Source of the DNA: an uncultured Acetatifactor sp.
Lineage (GTDB): Bacteria > Bacillota > Clostridia > Lachnospirales > Lachnospiraceae
Length of the DNA stretch: 64,000 nucleotides
Reading direction: 5' to 3'
Assembly: GCA_910577235.1 (NCBI GenBank)
Contig: CAJTMX010000008.1
Location: forward strand, 11,160-75,159
This document shows positions 17,306-26,474 of this stretch, one piece after another. Position numbers and translations under genes: made by a program. The notes under the pieces are model-generated. The model was given only the letters and a program-made list of their open reading frames with translations. It did no database searches and was not told the DNA's origin. How positions within the stretch are numbered: the stretch's first letter is position 1; every line of letters starts with the position of its first letter.

Positions 17306-17456
17306 GGTAAAGTCCTCCTTATCTCTTCAAGGGGCCCTCGCATATCCCATGTACCAATGCAGACCTTTTTTTCCCTATCCCTCTGCCCTGATACATCCTA
17401 TGTTATATTCCGGCCGGTCATTGCCAGCGGATGGCAGCAACCGGGATATTCCATCG

Positions 17457-18770
17457 TCAGGTCATAAAATAAGTCTCGCCGCCCAGCAGTCTGACAAAAA
17501 AGAGTACCCCACAGAAAAGCTGATACAACAGGATCACCCCGGCCAGTATATAGGCCGCCCGGATCAGAAACAGCCGCGCGCTCCTGGGACGGCCGCCCTC
17601 CGGTGTCAGCAGCATGATATCCACATTGCGCAGGGACAGCCATTTCAACAGACTCACCACGTACAGCCAAAATATGGCAAACAGATATCCCCAGAGGAAA
17701 TTCCCGTCCCGGGAACGGCTGCCGGTCTCCACCAGACAAAGCGCCTCCCCGAATCCCACCAGCGCCATCAGCCAGCTGTATACATAGGCGCGGCTCAGAC
17801 GCAGCTGGTATACGCCTCCCGGCCATACGTCCTCCCTGGTGGCACCCAGCTGCCGCCACTGCTGCCGGGTCATGGCCAGCAGACTGGCACCCAGCACCGC
17901 CAGAGGAAAAGCAAGGGAACACAGCACCGCCAGCTTGGGCCTGTCCGCATGCAGGGAAAAGGTATACCAGGGGTCAAAGGTCATGCCGTTTCCGGTATCT
18001 TCCCCGAACAGCACCATATTCTGCCACAGCACCACACCACAGGCGGGCAACACGGCGGCCCCCAGCAAAAACACCTGTTTAAACCGGGTGCCCCGGCACA
18101 GATCCCACAACAGTTTCAGAGCCAGCACCGGGGCAAAAACTGTCAAAAAACTGGGTTTTACGCCGGTGCAGACCACCAGGAGAAAGGCGAAGATCATCCA
18201 CTGCTTTACCGTGAGCTTTTCCCGGTATTGATCCGCCAGACCCTGATAATAGAGCAGCGCCCCCAGAGCCAGCAGCCGCATACACAGATAAGTGGAGTTG
18301 TGCCACAGATTGCCGGACTGATAACTCACATAGCGGTAACTCCCCGCCCATCTCAGATAAAAGGGCATCACCAGATTCAGAGCCAGAGCCGCCGCCATGG
18401 TGGCCCAGCCTCTCTTCTCCGAACCTGCCATCCGGCGCAGCAGCAGTTCCGTGAGCAGCAGAGTACCCACCGATACCGCCGCCAGAAACAGGGCGATCCC
18501 CACGGTAGTCTTACCGCAGATAAGATACAGCGCCTGATAGACATAGGCGGTAAAGCTGTAATACCAGCCGTCCTCCACGATCATACTGATATGATAGGGC
18601 AGATCCGACTGAAAATAGCGGTTATTATAGTCCAGCGGCTGGACGGACTGCATATAGTACAGGTACAGGCAGGCCACGCCGTAGGCAGCTGTCAGCGCCC
18701 ACATCAGCCATTCACCGCCGCTCTTTGTATACCATGTCCCTTTTTTACCCGAAACTTTTTCTTTGTCCAC
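17457..18770 (-). CDS. Polytopic membrane protein, possibly GT-C glycosyltransferase-like
   Basis: A 437-residue protein with about ten hydrophobic segments. The first external loop carries acidic residues (YFQSDLPYHISMIVEDGWYYS), which recalls lipid-dependent GT-C glycosyltransferases, but no diagnostic motif is certain, so this is only a possibility. The start is a GTG at 18770 with GAGGA 8 bp upstream. The gene has its own promoter (18816-18843) and is divergent from the MerR gene at 19000, so the two may be co-regulated. I do not recognise a specific family. Confidence 0.7.
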   Translation of the reverse strand: MDKEKVSGKKGTWYTKSGGEWLMWALTAAYGVACLYLYYMQSVQPLDYNNRYFQSDLPYHISMIVEDGWYYSFTAYVYQALYLICGKTTVGIALFLAAVSVGTLLLTELLLRRMAGSEKRGWATMAAALALNLVMPFYLRWAGSYRYVSYQSGNLWHNSTYLCMRLLALGALLYYQGLADQYREKLTVKQWMIFAFLLVVCTGVKPSFLTVFAPVLALKLLWDLCRGTRFKQVFLLGAAVLPACGVVLWQNMVLFGEDTGNGMTFDPWYTFSLHADRPKLAVLCSLAFPLAVLGASLLAMTRQQWRQLGATREDVWPGGVYQLRLSRAYVYSWLMALVGFGEALCLVETGSRSRDGNFLWGYLFAIFWLYVVSLLKWLSLRNVDIMLLTPEGGRPRSARLFLIRAAYILAGVILLYQLFCGVLFFVRLLGGETYFMT

Positions 18771-18815
18771 TGATCTGATCCTCGCTTATTTTATATGCCG
18801 TAAACCTGTGGTTAT

Positions 18816-18854
18816 AGTATAGCAAAAGAGCACGCAATGTCAACTGCGTACTCT
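18816..18854 (-). promoter_or_regulatory. Promoter and operator-like dyad of the membrane protein gene
   Basis: TTGACA (18838-18843), 16 bp, TATACT (18816-18821) on the minus strand. The -35 box sits in the centre of a 10-bp inverted repeat, AGAGCACGCA and TGCGTACTCT (18827-18854, one mismatch), a likely repressor site. Confidence 0.65.
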
Positions 18855-18889
18855 TTGGAGCTGCAATCCAACAAATATACAAAAAGGGG

Positions 18890-18920
18890 TTGACTCTCCC
18901 CCCGGCTGTAATGATATATA
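18890..18920 (+). promoter_or_regulatory. MerR-type promoter with 19-bp spacer
   Basis: TTGACT and TATATA are separated by 19 bp, in front of a MerR-family gene. The overlong spacer suggests activation by that regulator. Confidence 0.7.
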
Positions 18921-18999
18921 TGAAAGTACAAAGCGCTTTGTGAGCATATCGCGCCGCAACGTCTGCGTGCCGACATCTGTTGAAAGGAGTAAGTATTAT

Positions 19000-20601
19000 A
19001 TGTACAAGATCGGTGAATTATCCAAGCTCTGCAATATTCCGGTTAAAACCCTGCGCTACTATGACGGCGAGGGCATCCTGTGTCCGGAGGAGATCGATAC
19101 CCTCACAGGCTATCGTTACTACAGTGCCGCACAGCTCTCGGACTGCTACCGAATCCTGGCGCTGAAGGAGCTGGGCTTTACTCTGGAGCAGATACGGGAC
19201 GGAAACAGGCTGCCCAAACAGGAGTTGGCCGGATTGCTGGAGGAAAAAGAGCGGGAGCTTGACGCGCTTATTAGCCGCAACAGACAAAGCATAGCCACCC
19301 TCCGCAGACTTTCCGACGCCATAAAGGAGGAAAAAACCATGTATAATATCGTCATACACAAAAGTGAGGACATCCGTATCGCCTACGTTCGATTGCTGTT
19401 GCGCGATCGTACCCAGAGCAGCCGGATACTGGCTGCCCTGCGGGAGATTCTGCCCCGGGAAATACAGGGAGACCGAACCCTGCTGGTGGACTATGAAACG
19501 GAGTATCGCAGCGGTTGCCTCGATACGGGCCTGGGTGTGGAGATCACAGGAGAACTGCCCGCCGGGCTGCAATTGCCTGACACGGCAGGCATATCTGCCG
19601 AAGAGACGCTCCGCGTGACCGAAAACATCATCCGTTTTTCCGGCGAAACCGCCTGCGTGGTCTGCGGCCAGGGAGAATACCACCAGGCCGTAGTAGCATT
19701 GCACCGACATCTGGAGGAGCGGCACTGCCAGATCACAGGCCCCACCTGCCAGATTGTCTACGAGGACGGCGTGACGGAGATCAAACTGCCCATATGCCGA
19801 CTCTCCGCCACACCACAGACTCCCCGAAACGATAATATCCAGATGGAATTTGAAAACGACGACCGTGTCATCGGGCATTGGGAGCTGGTGGACGTGCTGC
19901 CTGACAGGGAGCAGTTCCTGCCGGGGCATCCCAAAACCCAGCCGGGCACTCATCCTATCCGGGAGTTGTATTTCCTGCCCCAGGGGGAATGGTATTGGTG
20001 TTTCGGCTGGACAAAGGGCTATCTGCTGACCTCCTTTGGCTATCCCAAACAGCAGAGCCGCAATGCCTATACCGTCGAGGAGATCGGCGGTGAGACCTAT
20101 ATGTTCATAGAGATGCGTTTTCAGACCTATCTGCTCTACGACGGGAAACCGGAGTGCTGGGTGCTGCGTCAGACAGACCACAGGCATTACAACCGCTGGG
20201 ACATCCGCAGAAAAGATCCCATTCCCCATGCTCCCGCCGATGATCTCCGCGTAATAGGCACATGGCAGGTATGCGATCTGGTGCGCCGCCGGGAAGACTT
20301 CGTGCCGGGCAGGCCCAACCCAGCCTTTCCCCATGAAGCGCTGTTCTGGCGCACTGCCCAGTTCCTGCCTGAGGGGGAGATGCGCAACACATTCCGCAAT
20401 ATTAACGACATGAACCCCTATACCGAGGGATCGGAAATGTGGCGCTGGTGTACAGGCAATGTGATATCCGAACCGCAGTCCACCGCAAGTATGTACTATA
20501 TTCAAGAATACGGCGGGAAGGAATATCTTTTGATCCAATGGAAGAGCGGCGACTACACATACGGAAATGAAGAGCCGTACTGGTATGTGTTTAGCCGGTA
20601 A
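19000..20601 (+). CDS. MerR regulator with GyrI-like middle and duplicated C-terminal domain
   Basis: A 533-residue protein, about twice the size of a normal BmrR-type regulator. Residues 1-70 are a MerR helix-turn-helix (MYKIGELSKLCNIPVKTLRYYD, LGFTLEQI). A coiled coil runs to about 110, and 115-280 look like a GyrI/AraC-effector ligand domain. Two homologous units follow: 286-411 begins RVIGHWELVDVLPDREQFLPG and 412-533 begins RVIGTWQVCDLVRRREDFVPG; each ends with an aromatic beta-rich stretch. These repeats may be beta-sandwich ligand domains; their role is unknown. The ATG at 19000 has AAAGGAG upstream. Confidence 0.85.
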   Translation: MYKIGELSKLCNIPVKTLRYYDGEGILCPEEIDTLTGYRYYSAAQLSDCYRILALKELGFTLEQIRDGNRLPKQELAGLLEEKERELDALISRNRQSIATLRRLSDAIKEEKTMYNIVIHKSEDIRIAYVRLLLRDRTQSSRILAALREILPREIQGDRTLLVDYETEYRSGCLDTGLGVEITGELPAGLQLPDTAGISAEETLRVTENIIRFSGETACVVCGQGEYHQAVVALHRHLEERHCQITGPTCQIVYEDGVTEIKLPICRLSATPQTPRNDNIQMEFENDDRVIGHWELVDVLPDREQFLPGHPKTQPGTHPIRELYFLPQGEWYWCFGWTKGYLLTSFGYPKQQSRNAYTVEEIGGETYMFIEMRFQTYLLYDGKPECWVLRQTDHRHYNRWDIRRKDPIPHAPADDLRVIGTWQVCDLVRRREDFVPGRPNPAFPHEALFWRTAQFLPEGEMRNTFRNINDMNPYTEGSEMWRWCTGNVISEPQSTASMYYIQEYGGKEYLLIQWKSGDYTYGNEEPYWYVFSR

Positions 20602-20618
20602 GCACTGTGGTTAATATA

Positions 20619-20656
20619 GGCAGAGGGGATTTTTGTCCCATTAAACCCCCTCTGCC
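20619..20656. terminator. Hairpin between convergent genes
   Basis: GGCAGAGGGG and CCCCTCTGCC form a 10-bp stem between the ends of the MerR gene and the HD-GYP gene. No clear T-run follows, so terminator function is only likely from position. Confidence 0.45.
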
Positions 20657-22567
20657 CTATCCTTCCCAGTTTAGTGCGCCGTACACCGTCTCCAGCATGA
20701 TCTGGGGCATAAAGGGCTTTGTGATATAATCCTCTACTCCCATTTTTCTGGCTCTCTCCATAGTCTCCAGCTCTTTGGTGGCCGTTATGAAAACAGCCGG
20801 AACAGCGCTGCATTCACGTATGCGCTCAAAGGTCTCGAATCCGTCCATGCCTGACATTTCCAGGTCCAGCAGCACCAGGTCCACATGGTCTTTTTTCAGA
20901 AGTTCCAGAGCTTCCTCGCCGCTGCTTGCCGTCAGTAGCCTGTAGGAGGGCTGTGTCTCAAATATATTTTTGATCAGATCTATACTGATGGCCTCGTCAT
21001 CCACCGCCAAGACCGTTTTATGCTTATCGTCCGATTGACGCATCTGATACTCTTTGTCCTCATCCACCATCGCCAGCATGATATCCACGATCCGGGGATC
21101 GAACTGCGTCCCCTTTCCCGCCACCAATTCCCCTCTGATCACGTCCTGAGGCAGAGCGTTACGGTAACTGCGGTTGGAGGCCATGGCGTCATACGCGTCC
21201 GCCACACCGATGATCCTTGCGTGTTCCGGGGTATTCTCCCCCACCAGACCGTTGGGATAACCCTTTCCGTCAAAGCGCTCATGATGAAACTTGGCTCCGG
21301 TGGCGATCAGCTGATCCTTGGCGAAAGACTTTAATATATGGTAGCCCGAAACCGGATGCAGTTTGATGAAGGCGTATTCCTCATCCGTCAGCTTTCCGGG
21401 CTTGTTGATGATCCCATCCGGTATCCTGATCTTACCCACATCATGCAGCAGGGCCGCTCTGTAGATCTTTTCCTGCTCTTTCTCGCTTTTTCCCATTCTT
21501 CTGGCGATCTCGCGGCTGTAGTTGGCCACCCGCACGGAATGGCCTCTGGTATATTTGTCCTTGGCGTCTATGGTCTTGGCCAGTATCTGCATGATATTGT
21601 CGTTTAGCTGCTCCAGCTCTCTGCGGCTCTCCTGCAGTTTGACCAAATAGCGGTCCGTTCTGTTCATCTCTACGATGCAGAACACAACAATGACTCCAAG
21701 CACCACCAGGCACATTATAACGCTCTGGATCATGATCAGGCTCAGATCCGCATACAGCCCTTTGTTGTCCACTACCATGACCACATACCAGTCGTTCAAT
21801 ATCTTATCCGAAAACACCGTGATCTTCTCGCCGGCCATCTCCATATCAAAGCTGGTGCCGCCGGATGCTACCACTTTATTTACAAGCTCTTTCTTTTCGG
21901 CATCCTCACTGTATTCCTTTCCCTTTTCCGCCGCATTGGAGTGGGCTACCACAAAGCCGTCCCTGTCTATGATGAAACCGTATCCGTGTCCGTTTAAATT
22001 GATACGCTCCGTAAGTCTCTGAAGCGTTTCCAAGGAGATGTCCAGAGAGATAACGCTGTCGCTATCATACAGCATCCTGCTAAGGGAGATCATGATCGTT
22101 CCCGTCTGCGCGTCCAGATACGGAGATATCATTACCGGCTCGCCCCCGGCCTTGACCGCATCCGTATACCATACCCGCTCTGTGGGCACATAGTCTTCCT
22201 CCGGCACCCAGCCGATACCGTCCAGGTATTGGCCTCCTATCCAGCCGTACACTCCGGTAAAGTCCTCGTCAACGGAATTCATATAATATTCCGATTCATT
22301 TTCCAGAAAGGCAAGTATCACCTCCGGCTCAGCCTCTTTTCGCAGCAGATATTCGATCTCCATGGAGGTGATCTGGATGATATCCAGCGCTCTGCTCAGA
22401 TAGCGCTCCGCCTGCTCCTTCTCCTGAGCCATGGTACTTGCACCCAGGGCAAGAGCATCCTTTCTGGCGTTTTGGTAAAAGGATGTCATCATATATACCG
22501 CCAAAAAAGCCAGTGCGGCCATTGTCACAGTAATAGTGATAAAAAAGTGTTTCCTGCTGGTTTTCAT
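20657..22567 (-). CDS. Cache-HD-GYP-REC protein, probable c-di-GMP phosphodiesterase
   Basis: A 636-residue membrane protein. A first membrane helix (10-30), an extracellular dCache-type sensor (about 40-270) and a second helix (280-305) are followed by an HD-GYP domain (about 340-500) with His375/Asp376 in LLHDVGK, LHPVSGYHIL and HHERFDGKGYP. The C-terminus (515-635) is a receiver domain with the phospho-acceptor Asp568 in VLLDLEM and the Lys in YITKPF. HD-GYP enzymes hydrolyse cyclic di-GMP. The receiver at the C-terminus, after the enzyme, is less usual than an N-terminal one. No cognate kinase is adjacent. Confidence 0.9.
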   Translation of the reverse strand: MKTSRKHFFITITVTMAALAFLAVYMMTSFYQNARKDALALGASTMAQEKEQAERYLSRALDIIQITSMEIEYLLRKEAEPEVILAFLENESEYYMNSVDEDFTGVYGWIGGQYLDGIGWVPEEDYVPTERVWYTDAVKAGGEPVMISPYLDAQTGTIMISLSRMLYDSDSVISLDISLETLQRLTERINLNGHGYGFIIDRDGFVVAHSNAAEKGKEYSEDAEKKELVNKVVASGGTSFDMEMAGEKITVFSDKILNDWYVVMVVDNKGLYADLSLIMIQSVIMCLVVLGVIVVFCIVEMNRTDRYLVKLQESRRELEQLNDNIMQILAKTIDAKDKYTRGHSVRVANYSREIARRMGKSEKEQEKIYRAALLHDVGKIRIPDGIINKPGKLTDEEYAFIKLHPVSGYHILKSFAKDQLIATGAKFHHERFDGKGYPNGLVGENTPEHARIIGVADAYDAMASNRSYRNALPQDVIRGELVAGKGTQFDPRIVDIMLAMVDEDKEYQMRQSDDKHKTVLAVDDEAISIDLIKNIFETQPSYRLLTASSGEEALELLKKDHVDLVLLDLEMSGMDGFETFERIRECSAVPAVFITATKELETMERARKMGVEDYITKPFMPQIMLETVYGALNWEG

Positions 22568-22673
22568 CTCTTGTCCGTCCCCTGTCTTTAACTGTCGCCA
22601 AACAGCGCCTTGTATCCGGCAAATTCTTTTTTATCATTATACATTGTTTATACGGTTCTTTTCAATCCTTTCG

Positions 22674-23129
22674 TTAAAAATACCTGTGGATTATTTCCCG
22701 TTGGCCCTCCCGGCAGATGTATTCCAATCGCAATGCGCTATCCTTGCAGACCCGGAAAAAAGCCTCTGTACATGCAATGTGAAACAGGATATCCCCGTCT
22801 GCAGCATCTGCCGGGACAATGCTTTGAAAACAAGCTGTCCGGTCCATTTCCAGAACTTCCAACTGTGTCCTCACGATGCGGTAAAGCTCATTTTTGGTTA
22901 TCGGGTCCTCCGAAATATAACTATAACGGAAACAGGCGGCGGCATGGCGGTTGGTATTGATAAGTCTCTCCAGATACTGTTCCAATCCTCTGGGCATGAT
23001 CTCTTCCACCGATATCGTAAACCGCCGCACCGCAAGCCCCTGTATCCGGCAGATCAAGGCAGATAGCATCCGGGCAGTTACGATCACAAAATCGTTTCCT
23101 CCCTCTATTTTTAACGTGACTCCCCGCAT
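22674..23129 (-). CDS. Hypothetical protein in an ABC transporter operon
   Basis: A 151-residue, mostly charged protein with no signal peptide or membrane segment. It starts MRGVTLKIEGGNDFVIVTA, with GGGGAGG 5 bp before the ATG. It lies 31 bp after the FtsX-type permease and on the same strand, so it is probably the third gene of that operon. I do not recognise the family. Position suggests an accessory or regulatory role for the transporter (inference). Confidence 0.7.
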   Translation of the reverse strand: MRGVTLKIEGGNDFVIVTARMLSALICRIQGLAVRRFTISVEEIMPRGLEQYLERLINTNRHAAACFRYSYISEDPITKNELYRIVRTQLEVLEMDRTACFQSIVPADAADGDILFHIACTEAFFRVCKDSALRLEYICREGQREIIHRYF

Positions 23130-23160
23130 AGCCGCCTCCCCGCCTAATCCCCGCCTTTGC

Positions 23161-25605
23161 CTACCCGTTTTCCGGACCTCTGAGCCGCTCCACCAGCGCA
23201 TCCCTGGCAAATTGATGCAGGATCACCATAGTGATCAGCAGGGGCACGAGGGTCAGCACAGCGCTGTAGGAGAAGGCAAGACCTGTGGGGAACCGGAATG
23301 CCATATAGAAGGCCCCTTGCCGATACAACAGGTTGCTCAGCGCGTATCCGCAGCAAGTTCCGGCAGTCAGAGTCACTCCCACGGCAGTCAGCACCAGCAG
23401 CAGACTTTCCCCCAACAGCATCCTGCGGATCTGTCCCCTGCCCATGCCGATGGATTCCAGCATGGCAAGTTCCTGGCGCCGGGTGACGATATTGGTTATC
23501 AGTGTGTTGATCATACTCAGGATACTGAACATCATGATAAAGATAGCCAGTCCGCTGATGGCTCCGAACATTTGGTCTGCTTGGCGGGCATAGGCCACAC
23601 GGCGCTCTGCCAGAGTCTCAAGGTTCAAATCAGGCCTCTCTGCTATCATCTGCTCCAGCGCCTCCTGCACTGCGGGTTCCCGCGCCTCCTCCACAGACAC
23701 CAACAGATCGGTGTACAGGCTGTCAAAGGCCACCATCTCCTGTGCCGCCTGCTCCGGTATTAAAAACCATCCCTCCATCCGGCCGTATTGGTCCAGCACA
23801 AACTGTTCGCTGAGAATACCCAATATCTGTACGTTTTTTTCCACTTCCCGGTTCCCGTCGTAATAGTGGAATACAAGACTGTCACCGGGCCGGAACTTCC
23901 AGCCGTAGATCTCCTGGGCCACGCCGTTTCCTGCCATAAGTACATAGTTGCCGCTCAGCAGCATGTCGATATCCGCGTTTCCCTCCTCCAGGTACTGTCC
24001 GATCCCTGCCATATCCTCTTCGCTCAAAAGATATACCATATCGTCCACATCGTATTCATCCCGCAGGGGGACGTCGAACCGCACCCCCAGTTGTCTGATC
24101 CCCACCACCTCTTTCACGCCCTCCAATCCGGAGATGCTATTCTCAAGCTCACCCTTTAAGGGAGTCAGGGCCTGCAGGCCGCTGATGCCGTACTCGCTCA
24201 GTTCCACCGCCGCCTGGGTGTAGTTGATATGAAACTCCGCATTGGTAAAAAATCCCTGTCTGGCATAATTATCTCTGCGGAAAGAAGACATATATGTGGC
24301 CGCCGTCATAAACAGGACGCCGCCCAAAGCCAGTGACAGCATGGTTACAGTAGCCTTTTTCTTATTTTTGGAAAAGTTCATAAGACCCAGTCCCAAGGGA
24401 GACAGGCCGCGGCACAGTTTACGGCCCCCCGGCCGTTTCATTTCGTCCAGGGGCATATAGCGCAGCGCCTCCATAGGGGAAACGGCAGCCGCGATCTTGG
24501 CCGGTTTGCCCACAGAAATCATCGTGATCCCATAGATAACCGCAAATACACACAACATGGCCACTGCCATACCGGCAAGATCAAAGCCATCGGGCACCAG
24601 ACCATATCCCACCGCCGTTCCAAGAAATATGCCCACAGGCGCCGCCCGCAGAAACAGGATACCCCCTTCCCGGGAAACCAGCTTTTTCATCTGCCCTCTG
24701 GTCATACCGATGGCGCTAAGCTGTCCAAACTGATGTATCCGGCCTATGACGGACAGGTAAAACACGCCGTAGATCACTAAAGTAGCAGCCACCAGTATCA
24801 CTGCCCCCACCAGGACGCAGAGAGTCATCATCTGGGGATCGGGGGACAGGGAGTCCAAAAAGGATTTGGAGGGACTTACATATTTTCTCTCCACCCCAGC
24901 CTCCCGGCCGATCTGATACATAAGCTCCCGGCAGTCTGCGGCTGACATATGGGCCGCATCCCGCAGTTTGGCATATACCTCATAGGATCGGTCTGCCAGC
25001 TGACTGCCCTGCTCCGCATAGCTTTGGGAGAAAAATACGGAGAACTGTTTTGCCGTATCATCGCCCTCCAGTATGCCGGAAACCGTGAAAGTCTCTACAC
25101 TTCCGTCATAAAAGCTGAAAGTCACGCTGCTGCCCACCCGGGGTTCCACACCCATCTTGCGCAGCATCGCCCCGCACACAGCCACCTCCCGGTCACTTAC
25201 CGGCAACGCGCCGCTTACAAGGTTGCCCACCCGGATTTCATCCGTCATATCGCTGACATAGCGGGGCATTACGGAAAAACCTTCCATCTCCGAGAGTACT
25301 CCTGACTTAACCTGTATCTGACAGGAAATGCGTTCATCCGCCCGAAGCGCGTTCACCTGTTCTTCGTTCAGTTCAAAGTAACTCACCTGCTGCCTGTGGG
25401 CCAGTTCCCTGCGGGTCCGCTCCTGCTGGCCCAGAGCAAATGTGAGGATACCTGTGAGCAAAGCCGATGCCAGCATGATGGTGATCATCACAAAAATATT
25501 GCGCATACGGCTGGTCCTTAAACTCTGTCTGGACATCTGAGATATCATTTTTCCGACTGTCTTTTTATCATGAATACTCTTTATATTATTATCTGAATTG
25601 CTCAT
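23161..25605 (-). CDS. ABC transporter permease, duplicated FtsX type
   Basis: An 814-residue membrane protein. A cytoplasmic N-terminus leads to a membrane helix at about 37-58, a large extracytoplasmic domain, then three helices (about 265-380); a second unit repeats this (helix near 420, a large domain to about 690, three final helices to 800). The repeated GMTRGQM and GMGRGQI motifs are typical of FtsX permeases of the MacB/Bce/LolC group, which move lipids, peptides or antibiotics. GGAGGG precedes the ATG. Its ATPase is encoded 24 bp upstream. Confidence 0.92.
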   Translation of the reverse strand: MSNSDNNIKSIHDKKTVGKMISQMSRQSLRTSRMRNIFVMITIMLASALLTGILTFALGQQERTRRELAHRQQVSYFELNEEQVNALRADERISCQIQVKSGVLSEMEGFSVMPRYVSDMTDEIRVGNLVSGALPVSDREVAVCGAMLRKMGVEPRVGSSVTFSFYDGSVETFTVSGILEGDDTAKQFSVFFSQSYAEQGSQLADRSYEVYAKLRDAAHMSAADCRELMYQIGREAGVERKYVSPSKSFLDSLSPDPQMMTLCVLVGAVILVAATLVIYGVFYLSVIGRIHQFGQLSAIGMTRGQMKKLVSREGGILFLRAAPVGIFLGTAVGYGLVPDGFDLAGMAVAMLCVFAVIYGITMISVGKPAKIAAAVSPMEALRYMPLDEMKRPGGRKLCRGLSPLGLGLMNFSKNKKKATVTMLSLALGGVLFMTAATYMSSFRRDNYARQGFFTNAEFHINYTQAAVELSEYGISGLQALTPLKGELENSISGLEGVKEVVGIRQLGVRFDVPLRDEYDVDDMVYLLSEEDMAGIGQYLEEGNADIDMLLSGNYVLMAGNGVAQEIYGWKFRPGDSLVFHYYDGNREVEKNVQILGILSEQFVLDQYGRMEGWFLIPEQAAQEMVAFDSLYTDLLVSVEEAREPAVQEALEQMIAERPDLNLETLAERRVAYARQADQMFGAISGLAIFIMMFSILSMINTLITNIVTRRQELAMLESIGMGRGQIRRMLLGESLLLVLTAVGVTLTAGTCCGYALSNLLYRQGAFYMAFRFPTGLAFSYSAVLTLVPLLITMVILHQFARDALVERLRGPENG

Positions 25606-25629
25606 ATTTTTCCCTCCGTCTCTCCAGGT

Positions 25630-26295
25630 CTACGCCCGTATCCTGCCGTCCTCAATGCGGATCTTCACGTCAGCTTTCTCCGCGATCTCAGGATTGTGGG
25701 TGATCATAACGATAGTCTGCCGGAACTTCTCAGCCGTCATCTTCAGCAGATCGATGACCTTGTCGCCGGTCCGGCTGTCCAGATTGCCGGTGGGCTCATC
25801 CGCTAAGATGATGGCCGGTTTGGATATCAAGGCCCTGGCGATTGCCACCCGCTGCTGCTGACCGCCGGACAGATGGCCTGGATAGTTTTTGAGCTTGCCC
25901 TCCAACTCCAGAAACTGTACGATCTGCTCCAAAAACTTTACGTCCTCCGTCCTGCCGTCCAGACGTACGGGCAGCACGATGTTCTCATAGGCCGTGAGGT
26001 AGGGGATCAGATTATAGTTCTGGAATATAAAGCCGATGCGCTGTCTGCGAAACACGGTGAGCTGTTCCCCGCTCATCTTCTCCACGCTCCGGTCCTCCAC
26101 GGTCACGCCGCCGGATGTGGGGGTATCCAATCCTCCCAGCATATTGAGCAGTGTGGATTTTCCGCTGCCCGATGTGCCGATGATAGCTACAAACTGTCCG
26201 CTTTCCACGGTTACATTCACATCGTCCAAGGCTTTTACAAGGCTCTCTCCCCTGCCATAATACTTTTTCAGGTTTGTCGTTTTCAATATCTCCAT
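25630..26295 (-). CDS. ABC transporter ATP-binding protein, MacB/LolD type
   Basis: A 221-residue ATPase that drives the permease at 23161-25605. Walker A is GTSGSGKST (40-48), the Q-loop is FQNYNLIPYLT, the signature is LSGGQQQR, Walker B is AIILADEPTGNLD and the switch His lies in MITHNPE. GGGAGA lies before the ATG. A likely promoter is at 26393-26420. The system has no adjacent two-component system, so it is not a textbook BceAB module. Confidence 0.95.
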   Translation of the reverse strand: MEILKTTNLKKYYGRGESLVKALDDVNVTVESGQFVAIIGTSGSGKSTLLNMLGGLDTPTSGGVTVEDRSVEKMSGEQLTVFRRQRIGFIFQNYNLIPYLTAYENIVLPVRLDGRTEDVKFLEQIVQFLELEGKLKNYPGHLSGGQQQRVAIARALISKPAIILADEPTGNLDSRTGDKVIDLLKMTAEKFRQTIVMITHNPEIAEKADVKIRIEDGRIRA

Positions 26296-26392
26296 GTCAT
26301 TTCTCCCTTCTTGTTATCCCAAATATACAGGCGGTTATTGTTGTCTGTAACTCAGACCGCCGCGACTAACTTAAGGATACTTTTTTCTGGGA

Positions 26393-26420
26393 ATTATACA
26401 ATGGGGATTGCCTAAATTAA
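26393..26420 (-). promoter_or_regulatory. Probable promoter of the FtsX-type ABC operon
   Basis: TTAATT, 16 bp, TATAAT on the minus strand. The leader that follows has a GGCGGT/ACCGCC inverted pair around 26333-26360. Confidence 0.5.
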
Positions 26421-26474
26421 CATCGTGGGCGCTTAAACTAACATGCGGTTTGGCGGAAAGATGTTTCCACTTTC

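Noticed and set aside
19018..20538. Open frame of 506 codons on the minus strand
   Set aside because: Shadow of the MerR gene with duplicated domain.
23161..26295. BceAB-type bacitracin module
   Set aside because: The permease has two large extracellular domains and no adjacent BceRS-like two-component system.
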